This document shows positions 8,367 to 16,758 of a DNA stretch of 64,000 bases, piece after piece. The first letter of the stretch is position 1; each line of letters starts with the position of its first letter. Location of the stretch: the NCBI GenBank assembly GCA_910586625.1, contig CAJUIZ010000005.1:62001-126000 (forward strand), read 5' to 3'. A program made the position numbers and the translations under genes. The stretch is from an uncultured Christensenellaceae bacterium. Lineage in GTDB: Bacteria; Bacillota; Clostridia; Christensenellales; CAG-314. The notes under the pieces are model-generated. The model was given only the letters and a program-made list of their open reading frames with translations, was not told the DNA's origin and did not search any database.

Positions 8367-9535
8367 CCATATCCGTTACTCAACTTAATAATTACGTTCG
8401 GGGGCTATTGGATATCGACGGAGTATTGAACAGTCTTTCCGTATGCGGAGAAATTACGAATTTGAAAAAATCCCGCGACGGATGGTATTTTTCCTTAAAG
8501 GATGAAGCTGCTTCGGTAAACTGTTTTTGCTACGACAGCGTTGCCGTACCCGAACAGGGCAATGTGGTAGTCGCCGAAGGGCAATTGAACTATTTTGTTA
8601 AAAGCGGTTCGGTTTCCTTTTTTGTTAAAAGACTTGTCGCAACCAAAAATACAGGAGAAGCGTATTTGCGCTTCGTCGAGCTGAAAGAAAAGCTGAAAAA
8701 AGAAGGGTTATTCGACGATGAGCGTAAACGCATTGTTCCGCACTGTTGCAATACGGTGGGCGTAGTTACGAGTGAAAACGGGGCTGTTATTCACGATATA
8801 ACCAACGTTGTTTTGCGCCGTCAGCCTTTTACCGACGTAGTGCTTTATCCTGTCAAGGTTCAGGGAACGGGTTCGGAAGAAGAAATAGCAAGAGGCATCG
8901 GCTTCTTTAACGGTTATCCCGTCGATGCGGTTATAGTCGGACGCGGCGGCGGCTCTAATGAAGATCTGTCCGCATTTAATACGGAATCGGTAGTGCGCGC
9001 TGTAGCGGCTTGCAATAAGCCCGTAGTGTCCGCGGTCGGTCACGGAGTGGATTACACTTTGTGCGATTTTGCTGCGGACAAGCGAGCCGTCACCCCCAGC
9101 GAGGCGGCTGAGTTCGTCACAATGGACGCTGCCGCAATAAAAAACCGCTTGACAAACGATTTGGAACGCATAGCAAACGTTTTGCGCGGCAATATGCAGA
9201 GTTACGGAGAGAAAACCGCTTACGTCGCGGAAAGAATAGGAGTAAAAGTCGATACGCTGTTCGAACGGAATAAGCGCGGAATTATAGCCGATATTTTAAC
9301 GTGTGAACGCAAATTGGAAATAGAAATTTCCGAACGGGAAAAAGCAGTTGAGAACGGTATTACGCGGCTTACGTCTATAAATCCAGTAAACGTGCTTAAA
9401 CGCGGATACGCTTATTTGTCGGGCGGCAGCGGAATAATAAAATCGGTACGCAATATATCGGTCGGAGACGATATCAAATTGACTTTACAGGACGGCGAAA
9501 TTACAGCGACCGTCAAGGAGAAGGTGACAAAATGA
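8363..9535 (+). CDS. xseA: Exodeoxyribonuclease VII large subunit
   Basis: Catalytic subunit of the single-strand DNA exonuclease that trims DNA from both ends. The true start is ATG 8363, overlapping the folD stop (ATGA), giving 390 aa; the longer upstream extension is an in-frame run through folD. Domains: N-terminal OB-fold (about 1-100: 'LDIDGVLNSLSVCGEITNLKKS'), catalytic core with 'VVGVVTSENGAVIHDI' and 'VIVGRGGGSNEDLSAFNTE', 'PVVSAVGHGVDYTLCDFAAD', and a C-terminal coiled-coil followed by the 'LKRGYAYLS' segment. Somewhat shorter than the E. coli enzyme in the coiled region. Confidence 0.95.
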   Translation: MTISVTQLNNYVRGLLDIDGVLNSLSVCGEITNLKKSRDGWYFSLKDEAASVNCFCYDSVAVPEQGNVVVAEGQLNYFVKSGSVSFFVKRLVATKNTGEAYLRFVELKEKLKKEGLFDDERKRIVPHCCNTVGVVTSENGAVIHDITNVVLRRQPFTDVVLYPVKVQGTGSEEEIARGIGFFNGYPVDAVIVGRGGGSNEDLSAFNTESVVRAVAACNKPVVSAVGHGVDYTLCDFAADKRAVTPSEAAEFVTMDAAAIKNRLTNDLERIANVLRGNMQSYGEKTAYVAERIGVKVDTLFERNKRGIIADILTCERKLEIEISEREKAVENGITRLTSINPVNVLKRGYAYLSGGSGIIKSVRNISVGDDIKLTLQDGEITATVKEKVTK

Positions 9536-9729
9536 ATCTCGAACAAAAAATCGCCAAGTTGGACGAATTGACGGCGCAGATAGATGAAAGCGAGTCTTTG
9601 GAAAAGTCTTTGCAGATTTTTGAACAAAGCGTAAACCTTGCGGACGAATGTATGCGTACGCTCAACGATTGCAAAGGCAAACTGATTGTTCTGCAAGAAA
9701 AAGTAAGGAGATTGACGGATGAAAAATAA
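9532..9729 (+). CDS. xseB: Exodeoxyribonuclease VII small subunit
   Basis: 65-aa helical partner of XseA. Contains the family hallmark 'LEKSLQIFEQSVNLADEC', where the small helix binds the large-subunit coiled coil. Overlaps xseA by 4 nt and ispA by 11 nt, consistent with tight translational coupling. Confidence 0.92.
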   Translation: MNLEQKIAKLDELTAQIDESESLEKSLQIFEQSVNLADECMRTLNDCKGKLIVLQEKVRRLTDEK

Positions 9730-10528
9730 CGTTAGCGTAGAAGCAATTGAAGAAATTTTACGTGATTATTTTCCCAAAACCTGCGACAAGGTTACGCAAG
9801 CTATGGAATACAGCTTGTTTAGCGGCGGCAAACGAATAAGACCTATGCTTTTGTTGGAAACGGCGAAAGCCGTAGGCGGACGAATAAACGAAGGCGCAAA
9901 AATTATGGCTGCGGCGTTGGAATACGTCCATACTTATTCGCTTATCCACGACGATCTTCCTTGTATGGACAACGACGACTTGCGCCGCGGTAAACGTTCT
10001 TGTCATATGCAATATGGCGAAGCTTCGGCGGTGCTTGCCGGCGACGCATTGTTAAACCTTGCTGCGGAAACGGTTTTGGAAGGTCCGCTTGCCAATAAAA
10101 AGTATCTTGCCGCTTGTAAATATCTATTTAATATGAGCGGTATCAACGGTATGGTGCACGGTCAATCGTTGGATTTGTTTACGGAAACCAAGACCGTGGA
10201 CGACGCTAACGCCGTTGCGCTGCACAAGACGGGAGACTTGATACGCGCTTCCATTGTATGCGGAGCGTTATGCGGCGGAGCAAGCGACGAAGAAGTGAAA
10301 ATTTTCGACGAAATCGCGTCTAAACTCGGGGTGTGCTATCAGGTAATCGACGATATGCTCGACTCGGAAAAATGCGAAAAGTCTTTTCTCGACGTTATGT
10401 CCGAACGCGCGCTTAAAGAGTATGCGTCTAAGTTGACATACGAAATAAAAGAATTGACGGCAAGGCTTCCGTACGATACTTCGTATTTGGAAGAAATTGC
10501 CGATAAAAACCTTGTAAGAAACAAGTAG
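9719..10528 (+). CDS. ispA: Short-chain (farnesyl/geranyl) diphosphate synthase
   Basis: Condenses IPP with DMAPP/GPP to make the C15 (possibly C10) precursor of polyprenyl carriers. 269 aa, all-helical prenyltransferase. First Asp-rich motif 'HDDLPCMDNDDLRRG' at about residues 77-91 and the second 'DDMLD' at 208-212. After the second motif the protein is shorter than usual: the loop that normally carries a G-D-x-x-x-L-G-K-x-x-G-x-D type sequence is missing, and DDMLDSEKCEKSF joins directly to the following helix, with the Lys of the usual GKST site retained as EKS. Start ATG 9719 lies inside xseB. Directly upstream of the OLE RNA and separated from dxs by that RNA and oapA. Confidence 0.93.
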   Translation: MKNNVSVEAIEEILRDYFPKTCDKVTQAMEYSLFSGGKRIRPMLLLETAKAVGGRINEGAKIMAAALEYVHTYSLIHDDLPCMDNDDLRRGKRSCHMQYGEASAVLAGDALLNLAAETVLEGPLANKKYLAACKYLFNMSGINGMVHGQSLDLFTETKTVDDANAVALHKTGDLIRASIVCGALCGGASDEEVKIFDEIASKLGVCYQVIDDMLDSEKCEKSFLDVMSERALKEYASKLTYEIKELTARLPYDTSYLEEIADKNLVRNK

Positions 10529-10571
10529 TAAGGCAAAACGGTATATCGTTTTCGCCGTATATGCAAATTGA

Positions 10572-10600
10572 TTGTCATTTTCGGAAAAACGTGATATACT
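10572..10600 (+). promoter_or_regulatory. Sigma-A type promoter of the OLE RNA
   Basis: TTGTCA (10572-10577), 17-bp spacer, TATACT (10595-10600); predicted start near 10607. The same two hexamers and spacing occur at the pheST T-box promoter. A hairpin (ggcaaaacg 10532-10540 with cgttttcgcc 10547-10556) lies between the ispA stop and this promoter. Confidence 0.85.
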
Positions 10601-10607
10601 ATATATA

Positions 10608-11206
10608 CTGGATGAAAAATTTGGTGGTGCAGTATTCTAGTCAGTAATCGACGTATTGAAGGCGGGCCTAAAAGACCGCCGACGAGCATATCGATGAAGT
10701 TTCTTGTGCCGGCTTTCGTTGCCCAAACGGGGGTCGGTGCTGGAAGTTAAGAATAGTGGGTAAAGCGCAATGGCATGTGTCCTATCCCCAGTATTCGTGG
10801 AGACTCTACAGGGTGGCGGTAACTTAATGAGTGTCGCTACTCTCTGAGATTAAACCTGCTATGCGGTGAACAAAAAGCTGTGTACAGAGTAGCTTGTTTT
10901 GAGTGGAATTTTGGGAGTAATGAACGCTTCGCGTTTGTTGGCCGACAGCGCGCAACGATTGCTTTACAAAATGAATTCTGCAAAAGAAACTAAAATGCGG
11001 CGTTACTGCAAAGGAAATCTTCTAGACTGTATTAGGCTTGTCAGAGATTATAGTACGGACTTAGTGGCGATTCAGTTACAGGCGTGGCGACACCCTGTAA
11101 GCAAAATTAAAAGGAAACTGCTTCTGCGGCGACGGGAAGTTTTTGCTTGGGAAATCCTACTGAACCTATGCCGTAAGGTTTATTTGACGAGTCACCACCT
11201 TTTTTT
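10608..11206 (+). ncRNA. ole: OLE RNA (ornate large extremophilic RNA)
   Basis: A roughly 600-nt structured RNA with no credible protein. Evidence: (1) position: known OLE genes lie in exactly this operon, between ispA and a membrane-protein gene (oapA) followed by dxs, argR and recN, and all these neighbours are present; (2) its 5' part 'ggtggtg' (10623-10629) pairs perfectly with 'caccacc' (11193-11199), closing the whole molecule, and is followed by seven T's (11200-11206), so the closing stem also resembles a terminator; (3) the interior is rich in short purine-rich conserved-looking blocks and self-complementary segments rather than codon structure, e.g. 'gcgggc'...'gaccgcc' (10672-10681 area); (4) a strong promoter just upstream. 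OLE RNA assembles with OapA dimers at the membrane and affects ethanol, cold and magnesium responses in Bacillus halodurans. The exact 5' end is inferred from the promoter. Covariance-model confirmation was not possible. Confidence 0.92.
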
Positions 11207-11272
11207 ATTATCCTGCGCTATGTACGGCGACGAAAACTTTCGTCCGCTTTATTAAAATTATTGTGGAGAACT

Positions 11273-11929
11273 ATGAAAAATTCCGACCCTGTTCCGTTAC
11301 GGGAACAAAGCGAAATTACCGAAACGACGGAAAAAACGGCTTCCGATTCCGTTAAAAAGAAAGATAAAGAAAAAAGCGAAAAGAAAAAGAAGAAGACGCG
11401 TAATTTGTGGCCGTTGAAGGCTATGATTATTACGTTGTTTTTATCTTTTGCGGTCAACGCGGGCTCCGAGTTAGTGCTTACGGGCGCGCAATGGTGGTTG
11501 GCAACCCTGCTTACCTTGGTTATTTTGGCTCTGGGCGTGCTGTTTGATATGATAGGCACTGCTTCGACGGCATGCGATGTGGAACCGTTTTTGGCGATGG
11601 CTTCGCGAAAGGTTAAGGGCGCTAAAACCGCGGTAAAAATGGCTAAAAACAGCCATATTGTTTCTTCCGTTTGCTGCGATATAGTAGGAGATATATGCGG
11701 TATTGTTTCCGGCGTATGCTCCGCGGCGATTTTTATGAGCTTGGCTAACGGTTTTAGCGAGAATTTGAGCGACATTGCCAATTTCTTCGTTAAGGTCGCG
11801 ATATCGGCGATAGTATCCACCGCAACGATTACTCTTAAAGCCGTAGGCAAAAACTTTGCCGTTATTAACAGCAACAAAATCATTTTTGGCGTAGCCAAAA
11901 TTCTAAGCTTTTTCCATAAGGACGCCTGA
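11273..11929 (+). CDS. oapA: OLE-associated membrane protein OapA
   Basis: 218-aa integral membrane protein encoded immediately after OLE RNA. An acidic N terminus (1-26) leads into a Lys/Glu stretch (27-44, many KKK), then hydrophobic segments at about 48-65, 72-92, 133-157 and 170-190, as described for OapA. Conserved-looking points are 'LGVLFDMIGTA' in the second helix, 'AMASRKVKGAKTAVKMAKNS' between helices and 'CDIVGDICGIVSG' in the third. ATG 11273 follows 'tggagaact'; an upstream in-frame TTG at 11261 is unlikely. In B. halodurans two OapA molecules bind one OLE RNA and recruit it to the membrane; the basic region is a plausible RNA contact (inference). Stops 2 nt before the dxs GTG. 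Confidence 0.92.
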   Translation: MKNSDPVPLREQSEITETTEKTASDSVKKKDKEKSEKKKKKTRNLWPLKAMIITLFLSFAVNAGSELVLTGAQWWLATLLTLVILALGVLFDMIGTASTACDVEPFLAMASRKVKGAKTAVKMAKNSHIVSSVCCDIVGDICGIVSGVCSAAIFMSLANGFSENLSDIANFFVKVAISAIVSTATITLKAVGKNFAVINSNKIIFGVAKILSFFHKDA

Positions 11930-11931
11930 AA

Positions 11932-13737
11932 GTGCTTGAAACAGTAAAATCTATTTCCGATCTGAAAAAACTCGACGTTAAACAGTTGCCGGAATTGTGC
12001 GCCGATATACGCGCTAAGCTTATTGACGAAGTAGCGGTAAGCGGCGGGCATCTTGCGAGTAATTTGGGCGCGGTAGAGCTGACCGTAGCACTGCATTACG
12101 TGTTCGACGAACGCGACAAAATAGTGTGGGACGTCGGGCATCAAAGTTACGTACACAAAATTCTTACCGGTCGCGGTGAGAATTTTTCTTCGTTACGTCA
12201 AAAAGGCGGTTTGAGCGGCTTTCCCGATTGTGAAGAAAGCGAATCGGACAGCTTTAATACCGGTCACGCCGGAACGGCGATTTCCGTGGGCTTGGGTTTG
12301 ACTAAGGCGCGCGACGCTTTACGCGACGATTATAACGTGATAAGCGTTGTCGGAGACGGTTCGATGACCTGCGGACTGACTTACGAAGCGTTAAACAACG
12401 CACAAGCTTCCAAAATGCTGATTATCTTGAACGATAACAATATGTCCATTAGCGATAACGTCGGCTCGGCTACGCTTAATATGTCCAAGCTGCGCGTGGG
12501 CAGATACGATCGAAATAAAGAAAAGCTAAAACGTAGTTTACTTAGAATTCCTTTGTTGGGCAAGCCGACTTACAGATTTTTACGTTGGTGTAAACGCAGA
12601 GCTAAGCTTAGATACGTGCGAAACAGTTATTTCGATATGTTTAATCTCAAATATATCGGGATTATCGACGGCAACGAGATTAAAGACTTAGTGTACTATT
12701 TGACGCGCATTAAAAACAACGTAACCAAACCGACGGTTTTGCATATAGTTACTAAAAAGGGCAAAGGTTATTTTCCTGCCGAAAACGATCCGGAAAGCTA
12801 CCATTCCGTATCGGGGGCAGCCGTAAACGTGGATTCCATGGACAGCTCCGTAGCCGTGGGCGATACTCTTGTAAAGTTAGCGTCGGAGTGTAAAGACGTT
12901 GTGGCAATAACCGCCGCTATGTCCAAGGGAACGGGTCTTGACGGATTTAAGTTGCGATATGCGGACAGATTTTTCGACGTGGGTATAGCCGAAGAACACG
13001 CGGTAACGTTTGCAGGCGGACTTGCCAAGGGCGGTTTGCATCCGTTCGTAGCTATTTATTCCACATTTTTGCAGCGAGCTTACGATGAAATATTGCACGA
13101 CGTAGCGTTGCAAAGTTTACCGGTAACTTTCCTGATAGATAGAGCGGGATTCGTAGGCGCGGACGGCAAAACGCATCAGGGCTTGTTCGATTTGTCTTAC
13201 TTGTCGCAGATTCCGAATATGAAGGTTTGGACCCCGTCGACGTATTCCGAATTGTCGCAAATGATGAGCGCGAGCTTAAGCCAAAGCTGTCCCGTTGCGA
13301 TTAGGTATTCCAAAACGCTAAGCGAAGACAGCCGCGAGTTTACGGGAAGCTGGAACATAATCCGCCAAGCGGAAGAACGTAGAATTGTATTGCTTGCCGT
13401 CGGAAGCAAAATGACGGAAGCAGCGCAAGCCGCCGTCGAAAACATCGACGGAGTTGAAGTCGTAGACGTTACGACGGTTAAGCCTTTGGACGGGCATTAT
13501 TTAGACAGTATAGGCAACGGCGTAGGTGTTATAACATTAGAAGAAAACGTGCTCAGCGGCGGCTTCGGCCAAAGCGTAATGGCTTATTTTGCGGATAAGA
13601 CGGCCGTTACAGTTAAGAATATGGGTGTGGACGACGTTTTTGTAGCTCATGCAACGGTTGACGAACAGATACGCGCCAATGGCTTGGATGCAGAAAGCGT
13701 TAAAGCCGTCGTGAACGATATGTTGAAAAACCGTTGA
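11932..13737 (+). CDS. dxs: 1-deoxy-D-xylulose-5-phosphate synthase
   Basis: Thiamine-diphosphate enzyme joining pyruvate and glyceraldehyde 3-phosphate at the head of the MEP isoprenoid pathway. 601 aa, starting at GTG 11932. Signatures: 'GGHLASNLGAVELTVALHY', 'WDVGHQSYVHKILTGR', TPP motif 'GDGSMTCGLTYEALNN' with 'NDNNMSIS', 'DVGIAEEHAVTFAGGLAKGG', 'DRAGFVGADGKTHQGLFD' and C-terminal transketolase domain. Slightly shorter than typical (about 620). It follows oapA by 2 nt, so isoprenoid flux and the OLE RNP share a transcript, an arrangement known from other OLE carriers. No terminator precedes the argR promoter downstream. Confidence 0.96.
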   Translation: MLETVKSISDLKKLDVKQLPELCADIRAKLIDEVAVSGGHLASNLGAVELTVALHYVFDERDKIVWDVGHQSYVHKILTGRGENFSSLRQKGGLSGFPDCEESESDSFNTGHAGTAISVGLGLTKARDALRDDYNVISVVGDGSMTCGLTYEALNNAQASKMLIILNDNNMSISDNVGSATLNMSKLRVGRYDRNKEKLKRSLLRIPLLGKPTYRFLRWCKRRAKLRYVRNSYFDMFNLKYIGIIDGNEIKDLVYYLTRIKNNVTKPTVLHIVTKKGKGYFPAENDPESYHSVSGAAVNVDSMDSSVAVGDTLVKLASECKDVVAITAAMSKGTGLDGFKLRYADRFFDVGIAEEHAVTFAGGLAKGGLHPFVAIYSTFLQRAYDEILHDVALQSLPVTFLIDRAGFVGADGKTHQGLFDLSYLSQIPNMKVWTPSTYSELSQMMSASLSQSCPVAIRYSKTLSEDSREFTGSWNIIRQAEERRIVLLAVGSKMTEAAQAAVENIDGVEVVDVTTVKPLDGHYLDSIGNGVGVITLEENVLSGGFGQSVMAYFADKTAVTVKNMGVDDVFVAHATVDEQIRANGLDAESVKAVVNDMLKNR

Positions 13738-13762
13738 ATTTTTATTCCGAACAGTGTATAAT
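13734..13762 (+). promoter_or_regulatory. argR promoter with possible ARG-box-like dyad
   Basis: TTGAAT (13734-13739), 17-bp spacer, TATAAT (13757-13762); the -35 overlaps the dxs stop codon. A partial dyad TGTA-N7-TACA (13755-13769) lies over the -10 box, the position where ArgR would autorepress, but it does not fit the consensus ARG box exactly. Confidence 0.7.
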
Positions 13763-13783
13763 TATTACATAAAGGAGTGAAAA

Positions 13784-14236
13784 ATGACGCGGGCATCACG
13801 GCAATCGAAAATTATAAACATTATAACGTCGCGCGATATCGAAACGCAGGACGAACTTGTGCAGGAGCTGAACTACGCGGGATATAACGTTACGCAGGCT
13901 ACCATTTCACGCGATATAAAGGAATTGGGGCTTATCAAAACCCTGACTTCGAGCGGCAGGTACAAATACGTTACCAAGCAAAAGGCGGACGGAAGCTTGT
14001 CCGTAAAGCTGCTCAATATTTTGCGTGAAACCGTCATTTCCGTTGTGACTGCGAATAACTTGACGGTAATAAAAACCATCGTCAACGCAGGATCAACCGT
14101 ATCGACGGCCATAGAACAGCTTAATCTTGCGGAAGTTGTGGGAGTAGTGTCCGATCGCGGGACGGTACTTGTAGTATGCGGCGACAACCGCGAAGCCGAG
14201 GCGTTTGCGCAGGAAATAAACAAGTTGCTGTATTGA
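13784..14236 (+). CDS. argR: Arginine repressor ArgR/AhrC
   Basis: 150-aa arginine-sensing regulator, hexameric in homologues. N-terminal winged helix (1-70) with the recognition segment 'ATISRDIKELGLIK'; C-terminal arginine-binding and oligomerisation domain with 'IVNAGSTVSTAIEQLN' and 'VVGVVSDRGTVLVVCGDN' (the GT-D/N ligand motif seen as 'DRGTVLVVC'). Strong ribosome site 'aaaggagtg'. Its location upstream of recN is standard for Firmicutes. Confidence 0.95.
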   Translation: MTRASRQSKIINIITSRDIETQDELVQELNYAGYNVTQATISRDIKELGLIKTLTSSGRYKYVTKQKADGSLSVKLLNILRETVISVVTANNLTVIKTIVNAGSTVSTAIEQLNLAEVVGVVSDRGTVLVVCGDNREAEAFAQEINKLLY

Positions 14237-14338
14237 ACAATACCGATAGTGTATCGGACGCTTAGTCGGCGTATTGCGGCGGACGGCGTTTGAATAGGAG
14301 AACCGAAGCGTTATAGGAACGGAATACAAAAGTAGACT

Positions 14339-16048
14339 ATGCTTAAAAATCTTATCATCAACAACATAGCTTTAATCGACCGTTTGGACATAGATTTTCA
14401 AACGGGGCTTTCGGTATTGTCCGGCGAAACGGGCAGCGGTAAATCCATTATTATAGATTCGCTCGCTTTCGTTCTCGGGGAACGCGCCGATAAAGCTCTT
14501 ATAAAATACGGCGAAGAATCTGCCGAAGTCACGGCGTTATTCGAAGTGGAAACCGATTGTCCCGTTTTAGCCAAGCTTACCGAATACGGCTACGGCGACG
14601 ACGCGGAAATACTTCTCAGCCGTAAAATGTCCGTAAGCGGCAAAAACGAGATACGTATTAACGGCAAAACGGCGACGCTATCTATGTTAAAGGATATTTG
14701 TTCCGAATTGGCGGACATTTTCGGTCAGGGACAGCATCTTTCGTTATTGGACGAAAGAAATCAGTTGTCTGTATTGGACGCATTTTGCGATTTTCGCGGA
14801 GCGGATACGCAGCTGCGCTCTGTGTGGTATCCAAAGCTATCGGAAGTAAACAGGCAATTAAAATCTTTCGGCGGCAGCGAAACGGAAAGAGAACGGCTGT
14901 TGGATATTTTGAAATTTCAAATCGACGAGCTTAAAGCTGCCGATTTGGACGAAAAAGAAGAAAACGAATTGATCGCTACGCATAAACGTTTGGTAAACGC
15001 GGAAAAAATCGCTTCTGCCGTTAACGTTGCCGCAGATAGTCTCGGATCGGAGCTTGGTGCGATAAACAGGTTATCCGACGCTGTATCGTCGTTGCGGCAA
15101 ATATCGGGTATGGAAGACAGCGCCGCCGCACTTGCCGATAGACTGCAAACTGCCCGTATAGAGATCGAAGACGTGTCGGCAAGTTTAGACAGCTTGCTCG
15201 AAGCCGTAGATTTCAGTCCGTCGGAAGCGGACAGAATGGAAGCGCGTTTGGAAAAAATTCGTCAGTTAAAGCGCAAATACGGCGGGAGCGTTGCAGAAGC
15301 GTTGGAATTTCTTAAAAACGCCGAAACGCAATACAATAACCTGCTAAACAGTTCCGCGCGCATAGCGGAACTGAACGCCGAAAAACAGGCGATACTTAAA
15401 AAAATGTTCGAGTTATCCGCCGTTAAGTCGGAAGAACGCAAACGTACAGCGGACAAGCTGTCGCAGAGAATTATGCGCGAGCTTGACGACCTTGGTATGC
15501 GCGGTACGCGCTTCGAAGTGGAATTCGAATGCGCGGAAGCTTTCGAAAGTTACGCAAACAATCCGTCTGCGGACGGCTACGATAGAGTGCGCTTTATGAT
15601 GTCCGCCAATGTCGGCGAACCGTTAAAGCCGTTATCCAAGGTCATTTCCGGCGGCGAGATGTCTCGCTTTATGTTGGCGGTTAAAAATATTACTGCCTTG
15701 GCGGAAAAAATTCCCACAATGGTTTTCGACGAAATAGATACGGGAATTTCGGGTAATATGGCACAAATGGTGGCGAATAAGTTGGCAGACGTGTCGCATA
15801 ACAAGCAAAACGGATATCAATGCATCGTAATTACGCATTTACCGCAGATTTGCGCTATGGCGGATTGTAATTTGTATATAAACAAGTATGAAAAAGACGG
15901 CAAAACCTTTACCGCCGTTAACCGTTTGACAACGCTCGAACAACGTTCGGAAGAAGTGGCGCGGCTTATGGGAAGCGTAGGACAGCACGCGCTTGTTAAC
16001 GCCCGCGAGCTAATAGAATGGTCGGATAATTACAAAAAGAGTATATAG
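14339..16048 (+). CDS. recN: DNA repair protein RecN
   Basis: 569-aa SMC-like ATPase acting early in double-strand-break repair. Walker A 'GETGSGKSIIIDSL' at about residues 29-42; long coiled-coil arms in the middle; ABC signature 'VISGGEMSRFMLAVKNI' and Walker B 'PTMVFDEIDTGISG', then the D/H-loop 'CIVITHLPQICAMADCN'. Ribosome site is weak (aaaagtagact). About 100 nt separate it from argR, containing small hairpins but no clear terminator. No LexA box was seen upstream. Confidence 0.95.
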   Translation: MLKNLIINNIALIDRLDIDFQTGLSVLSGETGSGKSIIIDSLAFVLGERADKALIKYGEESAEVTALFEVETDCPVLAKLTEYGYGDDAEILLSRKMSVSGKNEIRINGKTATLSMLKDICSELADIFGQGQHLSLLDERNQLSVLDAFCDFRGADTQLRSVWYPKLSEVNRQLKSFGGSETERERLLDILKFQIDELKAADLDEKEENELIATHKRLVNAEKIASAVNVAADSLGSELGAINRLSDAVSSLRQISGMEDSAAALADRLQTARIEIEDVSASLDSLLEAVDFSPSEADRMEARLEKIRQLKRKYGGSVAEALEFLKNAETQYNNLLNSSARIAELNAEKQAILKKMFELSAVKSEERKRTADKLSQRIMRELDDLGMRGTRFEVEFECAEAFESYANNPSADGYDRVRFMMSANVGEPLKPLSKVISGGEMSRFMLAVKNITALAEKIPTMVFDEIDTGISGNMAQMVANKLADVSHNKQNGYQCIVITHLPQICAMADCNLYINKYEKDGKTFTAVNRLTTLEQRSEEVARLMGSVGQHALVNARELIEWSDNYKKSI

Positions 16049-16055
16049 AAAAAAT

Positions 16056-16241
16056 ATGGAAATTCTTATTACGTTTTGTATTTCTCTCGGATTGGCTTTA
16101 CTGGCCGCAACGGCTACTTTTTTTGTGGCTAAAATTCGAGATAAACAAACAAACCGTCAAGCGCTTGGCGTTGCGGGCATAGGAGCAGCGGCAACCTTCG
16201 TCTGTACTTTCGTTGCTTTTCTTTCTTGCGTTAGTATTTAG
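16056..16241 (+). CDS. Small two-helix membrane protein, unknown
   Basis: 61-aa open frame 7 nt after recN with two hydrophobic segments (about 2-25 and 41-60) separated by a basic loop 'KIRDKQTNRQ'. I do not recognise the family. No convincing ribosome site, so coding status rests on the membrane-protein-like composition and tight spacing to recN. Confidence 0.4.
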   Translation: MEILITFCISLGLALLAATATFFVAKIRDKQTNRQALGVAGIGAAATFVCTFVAFLSCVSI

Positions 16242-16279
16242 TTGTATTTGGCAGTAATAAGTAATTGAAGAAATTAAAA

Positions 16280-16561
16280 ATGTGCAAATTTTTGAAAAAG
16301 AAAAAGTTGAAATATAAGTGTCCGTGCTGTAATTATTATACTTTTGATTCTAAGCCCGATGGCGAATATGATATCTGTCCTGTTTGCTTTTGGGAAGATG
16401 ACCCTTTTCAATCGGAAAATCCCGATTTAGATGGCATGGCAAATCGTGTTTCATTAAATCAGGCTCGAGAGAACTATAAAAAATTTGGTGCTTGTGAAAA
16501 AGACATGATTAAATATGTACGTAAGCCCAATAAAAATGAGTTGACGGGTTTAGACGATTAA
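16280..16561 (+). CDS. Cysteine-rich CPCC family protein
   Basis: 93 aa from ATG 16280 (a TTG at 16265 would add five residues). 'KYKCPCCNYYTFD' followed by 'YDICPVCFWEDD' forms a four-cysteine CPCC/CPVC zinc-ribbon-like motif typical of the Cys-rich CPCC family (about residues 15-70, with 'NRVSLNQARENYKKFGAC'). These small proteins occur often as lone accessory genes in Firmicutes, frequently near polymorphic-toxin immunity genes; function unknown. The gene is more AT-rich than its neighbours recN and spoIVB, suggesting later insertion. Confidence 0.75.
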   Translation: MCKFLKKKKLKYKCPCCNYYTFDSKPDGEYDICPVCFWEDDPFQSENPDLDGMANRVSLNQARENYKKFGACEKDMIKYVRKPNKNELTGLDD

Positions 16562-16758
16562 AACGATGATTCTTAATCTTTGTCAAACTAAGCAGCAGTT
16601 TTTTTTTAAGATAGCGAGTCTATTTGTTTATTATAATGTGATTTTAATCGTATGTTTTTGTAACAAGGCATGCCGAGCGGTTTTGGCGCGGCAATTTGTA
16701 TTTTTGCGTATAATCGGTTGTTATATCCACAAACTATGCTTGATACTTTGAGGTGGAT

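Noticed and set aside
10899..11255. 118-codon open frame
   Set aside because: It lies in the 3' half of the OLE RNA and runs through the closing stem and T-run; composition is not protein-like and there is no ribosome site.
11218..12156. 312-codon antisense open frame opposite oapA and dxs
   Set aside because: Shadow of two well-identified genes; low-complexity Phe-rich runs and no promoter or ribosome site.
16566..16751. 61-codon hydrophobic open frame before spoIVB
   Set aside because: No ribosome site, poly-Phe from a T-run, ends in the spoIVB leader; more likely regulatory sequence.
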